A stretch of 64,000 nt of DNA from UBA7957 sp965224675 (GTDB taxonomy: Bacteria > Pseudomonadota > Gammaproteobacteria > Granulosicoccales > Granulosicoccaceae), in contig CBDDAA010000002.1 in the NCBI GenBank assembly GCA_965224675.1, positions 558,001 to 622,000 of the forward strand, read 5' to 3'. Positions within the stretch are counted from its first letter, which is position 1. Every line of letters starts with the position of its first letter. Position numbers and translations under genes: made by a program. Below are positions 35,321 through 43,846 of this stretch, piece by piece. The notes beneath the pieces were generated by a model that was given only the letters and a program-made list of their open reading frames with translations, was not told where the DNA came from and did not search any database.

Positions 35321-36596
35321 CACTGCTGTCCCGTTGAGGAGTAAATAAGTAGGCCCGAAATCCCATGTGTTTTGTTACAATGAAATCACGACAAGTCATT
35401 GATAGAACAAAAGGAAATCAGGCCTGGCACATTGTAATACGATCTTCTCACAATTACTAAAACTTGTTTCAAGACATGAATTTGAAACCCTCGCAAAACA
35501 ACATCATTGCAGTCGGTCCTTCCGTACAAGCCTCACGTTGGGCGCAGTTTGTGACGCTCATGATGGGGCAATTATCAGGTCGAAGTAGCTTGCGTGATCT
35601 GGTTGAAAATATCTCGGCCCAATCTCATCGCCTTTACCATCTGGGCTGTACAAAGATATCACGTTCAAACTTTGCCAGAATCAATCAAGATAAGCCTTAT
35701 GCTTTGTACGAAGCACTATTTGGAAAACTGTTGAGCCGCTGCCAGGCAATTGCACCCGGTCATGATTTCCAGTTTAGCAATCCGCTCTATTCGTTGGATG
35801 CCTCAACAATTGATCTTTGCCTGTCAGTCTTTCCATGGGCAGATTTCAAAACCACCAAAGGAGCTATAAAGCGCCATGTTGGTTTGAATCACGCGGGATA
35901 CCTGCCTGAGTTTGTCACCATTACAGAAGGTAAGAATCATGATATTACCGTTGGCCGTACACTGACCTTTCCCAAGGGTAGTATCGTTGCTATTGATAAG
36001 GGTTATAACGATTATACGTGGTATAACCAGTTGACAGAAAAAGAAATATTCTTTGTCACCCGAATAAAGAAGAATGCAAAATACCGTATTCTTAAACGCC
36101 GTACTGTTTTATCAAACAAAGGGTTAAGCAGTGATCAGAGCATTGAATTTACAGGTGCGGTAACGGCAAAGAAGTGTCCAATACCTCTATGCCGTGTCGG
36201 CTACCGAGATGCAGTAACAGGCAAACAGTACTTTTTTCTGACGAATAATTTCAAGCTGGCAGCAAAGACGATTGCCGATATTTATAAAGCCCGGTGGCAG
36301 GTTGAATTATTCTTTAAGTGGATCAAGCAGAGCCTAAAGATTAAATCGCTCATCGGTATCAGTAAGAATGCGGTGATGACTCAGATCTGGATAGCATTAT
36401 GCGTTTATCTGCTTCTGGCTTTTCTGAAATTCCAATCGAGGTTGAAGAAAAGCATGCAGCAGATGCTACGACTATTACAGCTTAATCTATTTGAAAAACG
36501 TGATCTAATGGCATTGCTTCGGGGTGACCCACCGCGAGACAAACAGATCAACATTAATCAGTTGGCTCTGTTATGAAAGTTAACGGGACAGCAGTG
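35321..36596 (+). mobile_element. IS4-family insertion sequence
   Basis: A 1,276-base element bounded by perfect 15-base inverted repeats: CACTGCTGTCCCGTT at 35321-35335 and its complement at 36582-36596. It carries one DDE transposase gene, frameshifted near its start. No target duplication is evident: the flanks are TTATTTTT and GTATCAAA. Confidence 0.92.
35421..36576 (+). pseudogene. IS4-family transposase, frameshifted
   Basis: The catalytic part is intact, with LYSLDASTIDLCLS (first Asp), SIVAIDKGYNDY (second Asp) and the Y-R-K-like IYKARWQVELFFKWIKQSL (Glu). The family's N-terminal domain is found in a different frame: LAHCNTIFSQLLKLVSRHEF then ETLAKQHHCSRSFR at 35424-35530, after which a one-base shift near 35530-35537 joins ASRWAQFVTLM. 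The expected ATG before AHCN is CTG at 35424. The 370-codon open frame beginning with TTG at 35464 is therefore not the natural protein. The element is probably immobile unless complemented. Confidence 0.75.
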
Positions 36597-36721
36597 GTAT
36601 CAAACATAAAATCCAGTGCTTTATGCTGAGTAAAGTTCTGCATAACACGGCATTTATCTAGGTAGTAAATATTTGCCCGCTTCGAATGAAGTATGGCTTT
36701 TAAATCCGTCAGTTGCTCCAT
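36597..36721 (-). pseudogene. N-terminal fragment resembling type I-F Cas1, interrupted by IS4
   Basis: On the minus strand from ATG at 36721, about 41 codons. They begin MEQLTDLKAILHSKRAN then IYYLDKCRVM, which matches the start of type I-F (Ypest) Cas1 as I know it (LKTILHSKRANxYYL). After about 28 residues the likeness ends (QNFTQHKALDFMFDT). The IS4 element then interrupts it. Deleting the IS continues the frame to KIMINPDSFNIFLRYQ and a stop, giving a 58-codon ORF. It is either a deletion relic of a second CRISPR system or an unrecognised small protein. Confidence 0.5.
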
Positions 36722-37057
36722 TGCCTTTCCATCATAGATAATGAATTATGTTAACATAGGTGCAACGGCATACTCGGCTCTGTAATTGTGAGTATCCGAT
36801 TGTTAACGTTCTCCTAAACAATTAAGATCAAACTAAATTATGTGCCCTCCAATCACTTCTCTTTTAAGATAACTGAAGAGAATAATATTGCAATGGCAAA
36901 AAACGCGATGTATTTTGCAACTCTGGAGAGTATATTTATTTTACAAACATGGAAAGTAATTGGATATACAGTAGAAATTTAGTTATGGTTGTGATTTTTC
37001 CTCAACCAGACACACTCAACTTAAAAACATGCACATCAACAAAGTTGATTTATCCCT
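36722..37057. other. AT-rich intergenic region before tesB
   Basis: 336 bases with no gene that I can support, between the cas1-like remnant and the tesB stop. Only very short open frames occur. No repeat, terminator or RNA motif is evident. Confidence 0.4.
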
Positions 37058-37906
37058 TCACTTGGTCATTTTACGCATCAACCCTTCTTGTATTGTACTG
37101 GCAATAAGGTTTCCATTTATGTCAAGAAAGCTACCTCTGGCCAGCCCTCTCGCACCGGATGTTGATATGGGATCACAGCGATAATATATCCACTCATCCA
37201 CTTTAAAGGGTCGATGAAACCAGATCGCGTGATCTATTGATGCCAAGATTAATTCTCGAACGGAGTTGCCTTTTTCGAAGATGTTATAACCATGGGGGAC
37301 CAGCGCTGAGAATAACAGACCAAAATCGGACACATAGGCCAGCACTTCACGATGCAGGTCAATCCGGTCAGGCAGAGAATTGCGGGTTTTTATCCAGAAC
37401 GAAAGTGCATTGGTTTTATTCAATTGATCAGTCTTATGATATCGAATATCAAAATACTGGGCTGGTCTTATTTTTTTATTACTTCGTCCTTCATCATTTT
37501 TAGCGGGCACTGGTATCGCGCTTTCGATATTGGGTACTTCACTTGGTGCCTGATATTCAAAACCTGGTTCTTCAACCTGAAAGGAGGCAGCAAGTGTAAA
37601 GATTGGCCGCCCATGTTGAATGGCAACCACTCGCCTTGCAGTAAAGCTTCGCCCTTCTCTATTGCGATCCACTTCATAGATGATAGGCGCATTAAAATCA
37701 CCTTTACGCAAAAAATAGGCATGTGCCGAATGCACCATACCACGATCAACCGTCCTTTGTGCAGCGGCAATTGCCTGCCCTAATACTTGTCCACCATAGA
37801 CTTGAGGTGTGCCTATGTCCTGACTCTGACCACGAAAGATATTCTCTTCAATTCGCTCCAGTGTGAGAATACTTCCAATATCTGATACTGTTTTGTTCGT
37901 ACACAT
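37058..37906 (-). CDS. tesB: Acyl-CoA thioesterase II
   Basis: Double-hotdog thioesterase of 282 residues that hydrolyses acyl-CoAs to free acids. VYGGQVLGQAIAAAQRTV, HSAHAYFLRKGD and, near the C-terminus, SIDHAIWFHRPFKVDEW are TesB landmarks, including the Asp of the catalytic triad. The length matches E. coli TesB (286). It begins 5 bases after the TetR-type regulator on the same strand, so they form a small operon. Confidence 0.95.
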   Translation of the reverse strand: MCTNKTVSDIGSILTLERIEENIFRGQSQDIGTPQVYGGQVLGQAIAAAQRTVDRGMVHSAHAYFLRKGDFNAPIIYEVDRNREGRSFTARRVVAIQHGRPIFTLAASFQVEEPGFEYQAPSEVPNIESAIPVPAKNDEGRSNKKIRPAQYFDIRYHKTDQLNKTNALSFWIKTRNSLPDRIDLHREVLAYVSDFGLLFSALVPHGYNIFEKGNSVRELILASIDHAIWFHRPFKVDEWIYYRCDPISTSGARGLARGSFLDINGNLIASTIQEGLMRKMTK

Positions 37907-37911
37907 GAGAT

Positions 37912-38541
37912 TTATTGTTCCAGGTTTAATACAGCATCAAGGTATATATCGAGTAGAATTTCGGCATCTTCTGAGAGGTTTATTTTTTTCATCCCATCTG
38001 AGCCACTCATCTTCACTATGCCGTGCATATAACTCCACAATCCACTCGTAGCAAGTTTTGCGTTAAGTTTTGGATTTAACAGGTTGTACTTTGCAAGATA
38101 CTCGAAAGCCGTATGAAATTCATCATAAAACCGGGCACCCGTTTGCCGCAGAAATTTTTGTAAGTCACCCTCTTTTTCAACCATCTCCAGTGCATTAAAC
38201 ATGACCCGGATTACCTGATATAAATTCGGCTCATCCACCAGCGGAACGATACAATCCTGAACCGCCTGGCGAAACTGAGCAACAGGATCTTCGGCATTTG
38301 ATAGGTTCAATCCATTGACCAGGGCCTTATGTAAATTCTCCCCATCACGCTTCCACAACTCAATAATAATATCGTCCTTATTCTGAAAATGCCAATAGAC
38401 CGCGCCGCGTGTCATCCTTACTTCGCCAGCAATATCATTGAGTGTTGTTTCAGCAACGCCTTTGTTATGAAACAGCCTTACCGCCGCGTCTAGTAATGCA
38501 TGAAATGTGCGATCAGATTCTTCTTTTGTTTTTTTCACCAT
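37912..38541 (-). CDS. TetR/AcrR-family transcriptional regulator
   Basis: A 209-residue repressor. The N-terminal helix-turn-helix is classic (ETTLNDIAGEVRMTRGAVYWHFQNKDDII). The C-terminal ligand domain resembles that of AcrR/TtgR-type regulators. No efflux pump lies nearby, so it may control the adjoining tesB in response to a hydrophobic or acyl ligand. A palindrome 22 bases upstream of its start could be its own operator. Confidence 0.9.
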   Translation of the reverse strand: MVKKTKEESDRTFHALLDAAVRLFHNKGVAETTLNDIAGEVRMTRGAVYWHFQNKDDIIIELWKRDGENLHKALVNGLNLSNAEDPVAQFRQAVQDCIVPLVDEPNLYQVIRVMFNALEMVEKEGDLQKFLRQTGARFYDEFHTAFEYLAKYNLLNPKLNAKLATSGLWSYMHGIVKMSGSDGMKKINLSEDAEILLDIYLDAVLNLEQ

Positions 38542-38562
38542 TGCACCGCTCTTTGTTACATC

Positions 38563-38584
38563 TAGTGCAATATTTCAGGCACTA
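38563..38584. promoter_or_regulatory. Palindrome upstream of the TetR-tesB operon
   Basis: TAGTGC and GCACTA separated by 10 bases make a 22-base inverted repeat 21 bases upstream of the TetR-family start codon, suited to autoregulation by a TetR dimer. Confidence 0.45.
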
Positions 38585-38717
38585 TTTTTTCTATTGTATA
38601 ACGCTGTGAGCAATAAATGGCAATTGGCGGGTAAATTTTAGTAGACCGAGCATAATCTAATCTGCTGTTATTATATGTTTTTAAATCGGCGGGAGGAACG
38701 TTAAACAAAAAGATGGT

Positions 38718-40034
38718 TTAGTAGATCGCGAGTAGTTCAGCAAAACCGTTATTTTCAATAAACGCACGAAACTCACTAGAGATTCTAGCGTCATCTAAAA
38801 CCCTTCTCCAAAAACTATAAACCATTCTAGTCACGTGCACTGCAGGCCCTGAGCTTATATAGTCCATTGGTGGTGGAGTGAATTCATAGGGGCGGACATC
38901 ACCTGATTTAGGGGCAAACCCCATGGAGCACATGTCGTACACAGGCAACAACCGAAATATGCTCCCCTCAATACCCAAGCTTAGGTTTCCAAGATGCATG
39001 TCCGAGTTGTTAATTTGTCGCCCAAACTCCCATAGAACACTAGCATTGACAACATGCTCTAGGCTAATCAGATCACTCTTTCTTAGCTCATTGAGAACCC
39101 CCCTCCAGCTGCTACCCATTCCAACAAATTCAGCATCAACTGCTTGTAGAGAAATCATTGATAATCGTCCGTACTCACCGCTTCGATCGAATCGTTGAGA
39201 CTCCAGAAATAGACGCCCTCCTAGCTCCAGTAGTGAAGATTCTGCAGCAGGGAACCCTTCTCCAAGTATGGCTACTGTCGCGTGATACTCTGTGATTAAA
39301 ATATCTCGCCATCGCCTTGCAATGGCATTGTCACCCTGTGGTGAGAATTTGACAATTACATGTGCCGACCGTTCTTCAGAGAAAGCTGTAAACTTTGGTT
39401 GCTCTCCGCCAGCAGACGAACCTGCCAAGTCCCCCCTGAGTACACTATCAGCAAGCTTTGGATAGTCTTCCCGGCTGCTAGGCACAGGCTTTCTGCGTAA
39501 GCGCAAAATTGACTGAGCACCAAAAATTAAATTCCCAGGTAAATCATCGCCATTAGCAATAAGATATCGACCAATATGACTGGTTGTCCATAGCCGAGGG
39601 TCAGGGGGAAATTCCTCGAATCGTGATGCCAACTCAACGGCTATTTGCTGTCCTAAAAAACCTTGAGGCCCCAACTCGCTTAAGAAGAAGGGCAAGTCCT
39701 CGTAGTAGCCACTTTGACTCTCCCCTAGCAAAATCGAAGAACTACCAACACTTGGCTCCAGCAAAAAACCACCGTGAGCAAGCGGACGAACCATCGCCAC
39801 ACGTACCGTATTGCCATAGGCATCCACCTGATGCAGAGGCAGAGAGTCGTCTCCTCCAAATGCATTCTTAGTAAGCGCATATTGCACTGATCGGCCTGAC
39901 TGCAATCTGACAATGCTCGAACCCATACTTCGAAGCTGCCTGGAGACTGCGCCTTGCTTTAGTCCTGTAGCCGCCTGTATCTCTCTTGAGGTTGCTGGGC
40001 CTTGCTCTAAATGTTCTCTAATAGTTGTAGACAT
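38718..40034 (-). CDS. yjjJ: HipA-like kinase of the YjjJ type
   Basis: HipA-fold Ser/Thr kinase of about 438 residues with its own N-terminal winged helix (SREIQAATGLKQGAVSRQLRSMG), the layout of E. coli YjjJ. The nucleotide loop is SSAGGEQPKFTAF, the catalytic loop NNSDMHLGNLSL and the metal-binding segment PVYDMCSMGF. YjjJ-type proteins act as growth-inhibiting toxins without an adjacent HipB. ATG at 40034 is preferred because the longer reading from 40103 would translate three copies of an operator-like repeat and neither start has a strong ribosome binding site. Confidence 0.85.
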   Translation of the reverse strand: MSTTIREHLEQGPATSREIQAATGLKQGAVSRQLRSMGSSIVRLQSGRSVQYALTKNAFGGDDSLPLHQVDAYGNTVRVAMVRPLAHGGFLLEPSVGSSSILLGESQSGYYEDLPFFLSELGPQGFLGQQIAVELASRFEEFPPDPRLWTTSHIGRYLIANGDDLPGNLIFGAQSILRLRRKPVPSSREDYPKLADSVLRGDLAGSSAGGEQPKFTAFSEERSAHVIVKFSPQGDNAIARRWRDILITEYHATVAILGEGFPAAESSLLELGGRLFLESQRFDRSGEYGRLSMISLQAVDAEFVGMGSSWRGVLNELRKSDLISLEHVVNASVLWEFGRQINNSDMHLGNLSLGIEGSIFRLLPVYDMCSMGFAPKSGDVRPYEFTPPPMDYISSGPAVHVTRMVYSFWRRVLDDARISSEFRAFIENNGFAELLAIY

Positions 40035-40047
40035 ACTATTAAGTTTT

Positions 40048-40083
40048 TGACTAACAAAATGACTAGAATAATGACTAGGTTTA
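40048..40083. repeat. Three 12-bp iterons at the yjjJ start, set 1
   Basis: TGACTA(A/G) begins at 40048, 40060 and 40072, exactly 12 bases apart, with AT-rich filler. They lie just upstream of the preferred yjjJ start at 40034. Confidence 0.8.
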
Positions 40084-40148
40084 TGTGGCAATAATAATGC
40101 CATATCTTATTCTTAAACAATCGATTAATCAAATTATTGTTTATTTAA

Positions 40149-40184
40149 TGACTAGGGTAATCACTAGTATTTTCACTAGATATT
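40149..40184. repeat. Three 12-bp iterons upstream of yjjJ, set 2
   Basis: TGACTAG at 40149 and TCACTAG at 40161 and 40173 repeat the same 12-base phasing, 101 bases from set 1. The two sets flank a plausible promoter, suggesting cooperative binding by the kinase's own winged helix or by another regulator. Confidence 0.8.
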
Positions 40185-40617
40185 CAATATGTAACTTTTG
40201 CACATAGGCAAATATTTTAGAGTATATTTTTATGATAGCGGCAAATTCAGCATAATAACTGATCTTATAGGATTGCAGCATATTTCAATTTCCACCGAAC
40301 AGACATTGAAAGCCTGAACGGCGGCCTGGCATCTGGATCAAAAATCAAGCCCAATCGCTTTTCTGTAATATCTCACAAGACTAATTTTTAAATATTCGGG
40401 AGAAAGACAATGACAGACAAATCAGGGCGCGTAGGGTAAGGGTAACACTCCGAATCTTAGTTCAGTAACTGGCAGCAGGTGCGTGCAGGTTTGGTGGGTC
40501 AGTTTTGGGTGTAATTTAACACTGTGGTTGCTTATGTTGTAGTGGGCGAAGAGTGCGCTTTTTACGATTTCAGAAATTGAAAAAGCTTACATTTTACTGC
40601 AAGCCTTTGAAATATGG
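40185..40617. other. Intergenic region between yjjJ and tRNA-Lys
   Basis: 433 bases without a normal gene. A strong ribosome binding site (GGGAG) precedes a 9-codon ORF on the plus strand at 40410-40439 (MTDKSGRVG), perhaps a stub of a truncated gene. A tRNA terminator-like hairpin lies at 40580-40604. Confidence 0.4.
40580..40604 (-). terminator. Terminator of tRNA-Lys
   Basis: On the minus strand GCTTGCA and TGTAAGC pair (one G-T) around a 6-base loop and are followed by TTTTTC, 14 bases after the encoded CCA. Confidence 0.75.
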
Positions 40618-40693
40618 TGGTGGGTCGTACAGGGTTCGAACCTGTGACCACCTGATTAAAAGTCAGATGCTCTACCAACTGAGCTAACGACCC
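40618..40693 (-). tRNA. tRNA-Lys (anticodon UUU)
   Basis: A 76-base tRNA including an encoded CCA. The acceptor stem GGGTCGT pairs with ACGACCC. The D-arm (GCTCAGTTGGTAGAGC), the anticodon loop CTTTTAA with anticodon TTT and the T-arm (GGTTCGAACC) are all standard, and the sequence closely resembles E. coli tRNA-Lys. It is single, with no other tRNA next to it. Confidence 0.98.
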
Positions 40694-40845
40694 CCAATTG
40701 AAGCCGGCAATGATACATGAGATTGAAAAAATGTAAACCCTAACAGGGGTTAAATGTCATCACTCTCAGCGGTATAGGCATACGGCAGTACATTTGTATT
40801 TCGAGCCCCATGCACAAAACATCTGTACCACCTAGTGTAGCGTGT

Positions 40846-42072
40846 CTACAAGGCTTCCAATCGCCGCATCCCGTTAGGCAGCAAATGCACTTCACTTAGC
40901 GCTGTTAATGTTAGATCAACAATTCCCGCATCCTCGTAGAGCATTTTGTAATACTGATATTTCATCGTAAACGCACTACCTAATACGATGGCGCCGAACG
41001 CAAGAAATGAACCTATTGCCAATGTGGATGCACCTGTAATAGCTTGTCCAATGGTACAGCCCATAGCCAACACGCCACCTACCCCCATTAATAAACCACC
41101 AATAATGTGGTTCATAAAATCAGCAATCGAGTTAAACCATTCAATGCGAAATTTTCGAAAAACAATGGAATAGATCAGAGAGCCGCTTAACACACCACAA
41201 GCGGCAATGAGTCCAAAGGTTATGTATTGATTAGCCATGCTTTGGCTAAAATACTGGTAGGCGTGTGCGGCGGGTGCAATAAAAGTAAAAGACTGTGCGC
41301 CAAGCGCATAAGGGCGTTCATCAAGAAACTCAACCTCTTCAAGCAATTGCTGTCCCATCGGCCCTGCGGTTAAATACCATGCACTCACTATTACCGCACC
41401 AACAATCAATCCAGCAGTAATTAATTCACCGTTAGAGCGAAAATCAGCTGATTTAAAAATCCAGAATAGTAGAAGTACGGCAATAACTGCCCCAAATACG
41501 AGATTTAATGTTTGTGCATCAGAGACACCCACCAGAGCATTAACCACAGAGCCAATATCTTGCCCTGAAGCGCCCAACTCAGAAAAATCAATGGCAAGTG
41601 GCGTCATCCACTGTAGAAAAACATTGAACCCGAAATTGCTGAATATCATTAATGACGCACCAGCGCCTATAGCCAGCAGTACAAAAATTGATTTTACGTT
41701 TCCACCGCCCAGTCGTAACAGTGTTTTATTGCCACACCCGCTGGCGAGTGTCATTCCGACACCAAAAATAATGCCGCCAGTTATGTAACGCAGCCAGACA
41801 AAATTGGCGACCCGATAGGGAGGATTGGAGGTATCATTATTGGTAGTCAGGCTCATATCAGCCAGAGCAAACCACTCAAGGATCATCACGCCAACAATTG
41901 CTACACAAATAGCCAGCGCCCAGGAGCGAAACCGATTTTTATCGCCCATGTTAACCCAATCGCTAACTGCACCCATGGTGCAAAAATTGGTTTTTGAGGC
42001 CACTACTCCCAGAACAATAGCCAGAATAAAACCACCGATTAAAATATACTTTAGTACCACGATTTCTTCCAT
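40846..42072 (-). CDS. YeeE/YedE-family sulfur-compound transporter
   Basis: Inner-membrane protein of 408 residues, about ten helices, in the YeeE/YedE (sulfur transport, DUF395) family. Conserved cysteines sit in three motifs: SKTNFCTMGAV near the N-terminus, LASGCGNK and AMGCTIGQ. YeeE relatives pass thiosulfate along such cysteines. The likely role is uptake of thiosulfate or another sulfane compound. No TusA-like partner is adjacent. Confidence 0.9.
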   Translation of the reverse strand: MEEIVVLKYILIGGFILAIVLGVVASKTNFCTMGAVSDWVNMGDKNRFRSWALAICVAIVGVMILEWFALADMSLTTNNDTSNPPYRVANFVWLRYITGGIIFGVGMTLASGCGNKTLLRLGGGNVKSIFVLLAIGAGASLMIFSNFGFNVFLQWMTPLAIDFSELGASGQDIGSVVNALVGVSDAQTLNLVFGAVIAVLLLFWIFKSADFRSNGELITAGLIVGAVIVSAWYLTAGPMGQQLLEEVEFLDERPYALGAQSFTFIAPAAHAYQYFSQSMANQYITFGLIAACGVLSGSLIYSIVFRKFRIEWFNSIADFMNHIIGGLLMGVGGVLAMGCTIGQAITGASTLAIGSFLAFGAIVLGSAFTMKYQYYKMLYEDAGIVDLTLTALSEVHLLPNGMRRLEAL

Positions 42073-42316
42073 TCAACCCTCCTGCCGAATAAAAATCAGA
42101 GTGTGATATTAGGTTTCTTTTTTTATCCCTTGAGGCTAGCATAAATAAGCAAAATTCTGCTGCTCCCCAGGAGGAGTAGAAGTAATGACCAAAAAGTATA
42201 GTCAGATCACGGGGTATACCAAAGAGCAGAAAGTGTTTATTTGCTCCAAAAGCGCTTTTTGGTCAAAGCCATCACTGTCTAAAAGATTGCTGCTTTATAC
42301 GGGTTTGAGTATTTAC

Positions 42317-43198
42317 TCAGTTTCCTTCTGCCGACATTGCCTGCAGCCTTTTCTTCGCCAGCCGTGCGGCAGATGTTCCGGGGTAGTCCTTGGCAACTGA
42401 GTCGAGTACACCTCTGGACTCCTCAAATTTATTCTGCTCATATAAAGCAAAGGCGATCTTGAGTTTTGCATCGGGGACTTTTACGCTGTCGGGATATTGC
42501 TTTAGCACTGCCTCAAAGCTCTTTAGCGCTGCAGTGAAATCACGCAATACATAGTTAGCCTCACCTTGCCAATACCAGGCGTTATCAGAATAAGGTCCAT
42601 CTGGATAATCGGCCAGAAATACACTAAATGCCTGTATGGCATCGCTGTTATTACCAGCCATTAAGATATCGTAGGCTTTTCCATACTGTGCTTTCTCACC
42701 GGGCTTAGGTGTCGATCGCACAGAAACAGCCGCGGCCCCTCCTTCGCCGCTTAAGATATCACCAGCATTTTCAATCGGATCTGCCTGAATATCATCTACC
42801 GTATTGCCATCCACAGTGCCATAGTTGCTTAACTCCTCCAGAGACATACCTCCCATAGTGTTGGTATTTCCTGATTCCAGAGTCTGTAGTCGTCTATCTA
42901 TATCAAGGTACAGATCACGCTGCTTTTTGTTCATCGATTTCATTTCAAAATCAAGCCGCTCGACTTCTCCACGCAACTGCCTTACTTCAGACAGTACGCT
43001 TTCGATACGTTGTAACATGTCCAATAACACACGATTATCAAGCACACGTTCAACCCGCTGCAGACGCAGATTTAACTCTGCCGAAGTGGGCGCTTCCTGG
43101 CTTTGCGACCAGGCCAGGGGGGTTGCAATCGTTAATACAACTGCCACCACAAGAATGACTCTGCCGAGGGCAGTGGTAGTCGTTAAAAACATAGACAT
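42317..43198 (-). CDS. cpoB: Cell division coordinator CpoB (YbgF)
   Basis: Periplasmic TolA-associated protein, 293 residues, which couples peptidoglycan synthesis to outer-membrane constriction. A signal peptide (to about residue 31, ending AWSQ) is followed by a coiled coil (LNLRLQRVERVLDNR onward) and three TPR repeats at the C-terminus (KAYDILMAGNNSDAIQAF, NAWYWQGEANYVLRDF, KIAFALYEQNKFEES). It is the last gene of the Tol-Pal operon, 16 bases after pal. Confidence 0.93.
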   Translation of the reverse strand: MSMFLTTTTALGRVILVVAVVLTIATPLAWSQSQEAPTSAELNLRLQRVERVLDNRVLLDMLQRIESVLSEVRQLRGEVERLDFEMKSMNKKQRDLYLDIDRRLQTLESGNTNTMGGMSLEELSNYGTVDGNTVDDIQADPIENAGDILSGEGGAAAVSVRSTPKPGEKAQYGKAYDILMAGNNSDAIQAFSVFLADYPDGPYSDNAWYWQGEANYVLRDFTAALKSFEAVLKQYPDSVKVPDAKLKIAFALYEQNKFEESRGVLDSVAKDYPGTSAARLAKKRLQAMSAEGN

Positions 43199-43214
43199 TT
43201 CTCCAGCGCGGTGG

Positions 43215-43790
43215 TTATCGTGATTCGTATACGATTTCCACCCGACGATTCATTACCCAGCTACTTTCAGTATGTCCATCATCAGCGGGTTGCTCTTCAC
43301 CAAAGCTCAGAACCGAGATCTGTGATGGGCGAACACCTTGCAGTTGCAAAATCCGTTCAACCGCTTTGGCCCGGTTTTCACCTAAGGCAACATTGTATTC
43401 ACGTGCCCCGCGTTCATCGGTATGGCCTTCGAGCCTGACCCGGGCATTGGCAGAGTCTGCTATATATTGCCCATGTGATGCCAGTATATCAAGATCGTTT
43501 GCATTTAAGCTGGATCGATCAAATTCAAAATAAAACACGGTATTTGTAGGAATACCCATTTCATCAACGATCACACCTCTGTCATTCCTTAGTGGCTCCT
43601 TTATATTGTTTTCTGTGCCTGATACCTGATTACCTTCAGTCGTAGCCACTTGTGTTGAGGTTTGAGAGGCTGTTTCTTTTTGTTTAATCGGTGGCTGAGA
43701 ATCAATCTCCAACTCTTTATCTTTCGGTTGGCATGCAGCCAATACAATCATTGTTATACAAGCCCAAACAAACATTTGTAGCTGTTTCAT
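43215..43790 (-). CDS. pal: Peptidoglycan-associated lipoprotein Pal
   Basis: Outer-membrane lipoprotein of 191 residues. The lipobox is IVLAAC. The C-terminal OmpA-like domain binds diaminopimelate in murein through the motif LEGHTDERGAREYNVALGE and NRRVEIVY. It works with TolB and TolA to hold and constrict the outer membrane. It follows tolB by 56 bases. Confidence 0.96.
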   Translation of the reverse strand: MKQLQMFVWACITMIVLAACQPKDKELEIDSQPPIKQKETASQTSTQVATTEGNQVSGTENNIKEPLRNDRGVIVDEMGIPTNTVFYFEFDRSSLNANDLDILASHGQYIADSANARVRLEGHTDERGAREYNVALGENRAKAVERILQLQGVRPSQISVLSFGEEQPADDGHTESSWVMNRRVEIVYESR

Positions 43791-43846
43791 TATTAAACCT
43801 CAGTTAGAAATTATTATTTGCTTAGAAAATACTCAGTTCAGAATTT

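Noticed and set aside
35313..36604. Target-site duplication of the IS4 element
   Set aside because: The flanks (TTATTTTT and GTATCAAA) share no direct repeat.
40492..40626. Attachment-site duplication of the tRNA-Lys 3' end
   Set aside because: Only nine bases (TGGTGGGTC) recur at 40492-40500, and there is no integrase gene nearby.
42185..42400. 71-codon plus-strand frame preceded by GGAGGAG
   Set aside because: The spacing from the purine stretch is long and the second half is antisense to cpoB; no recognisable protein features.
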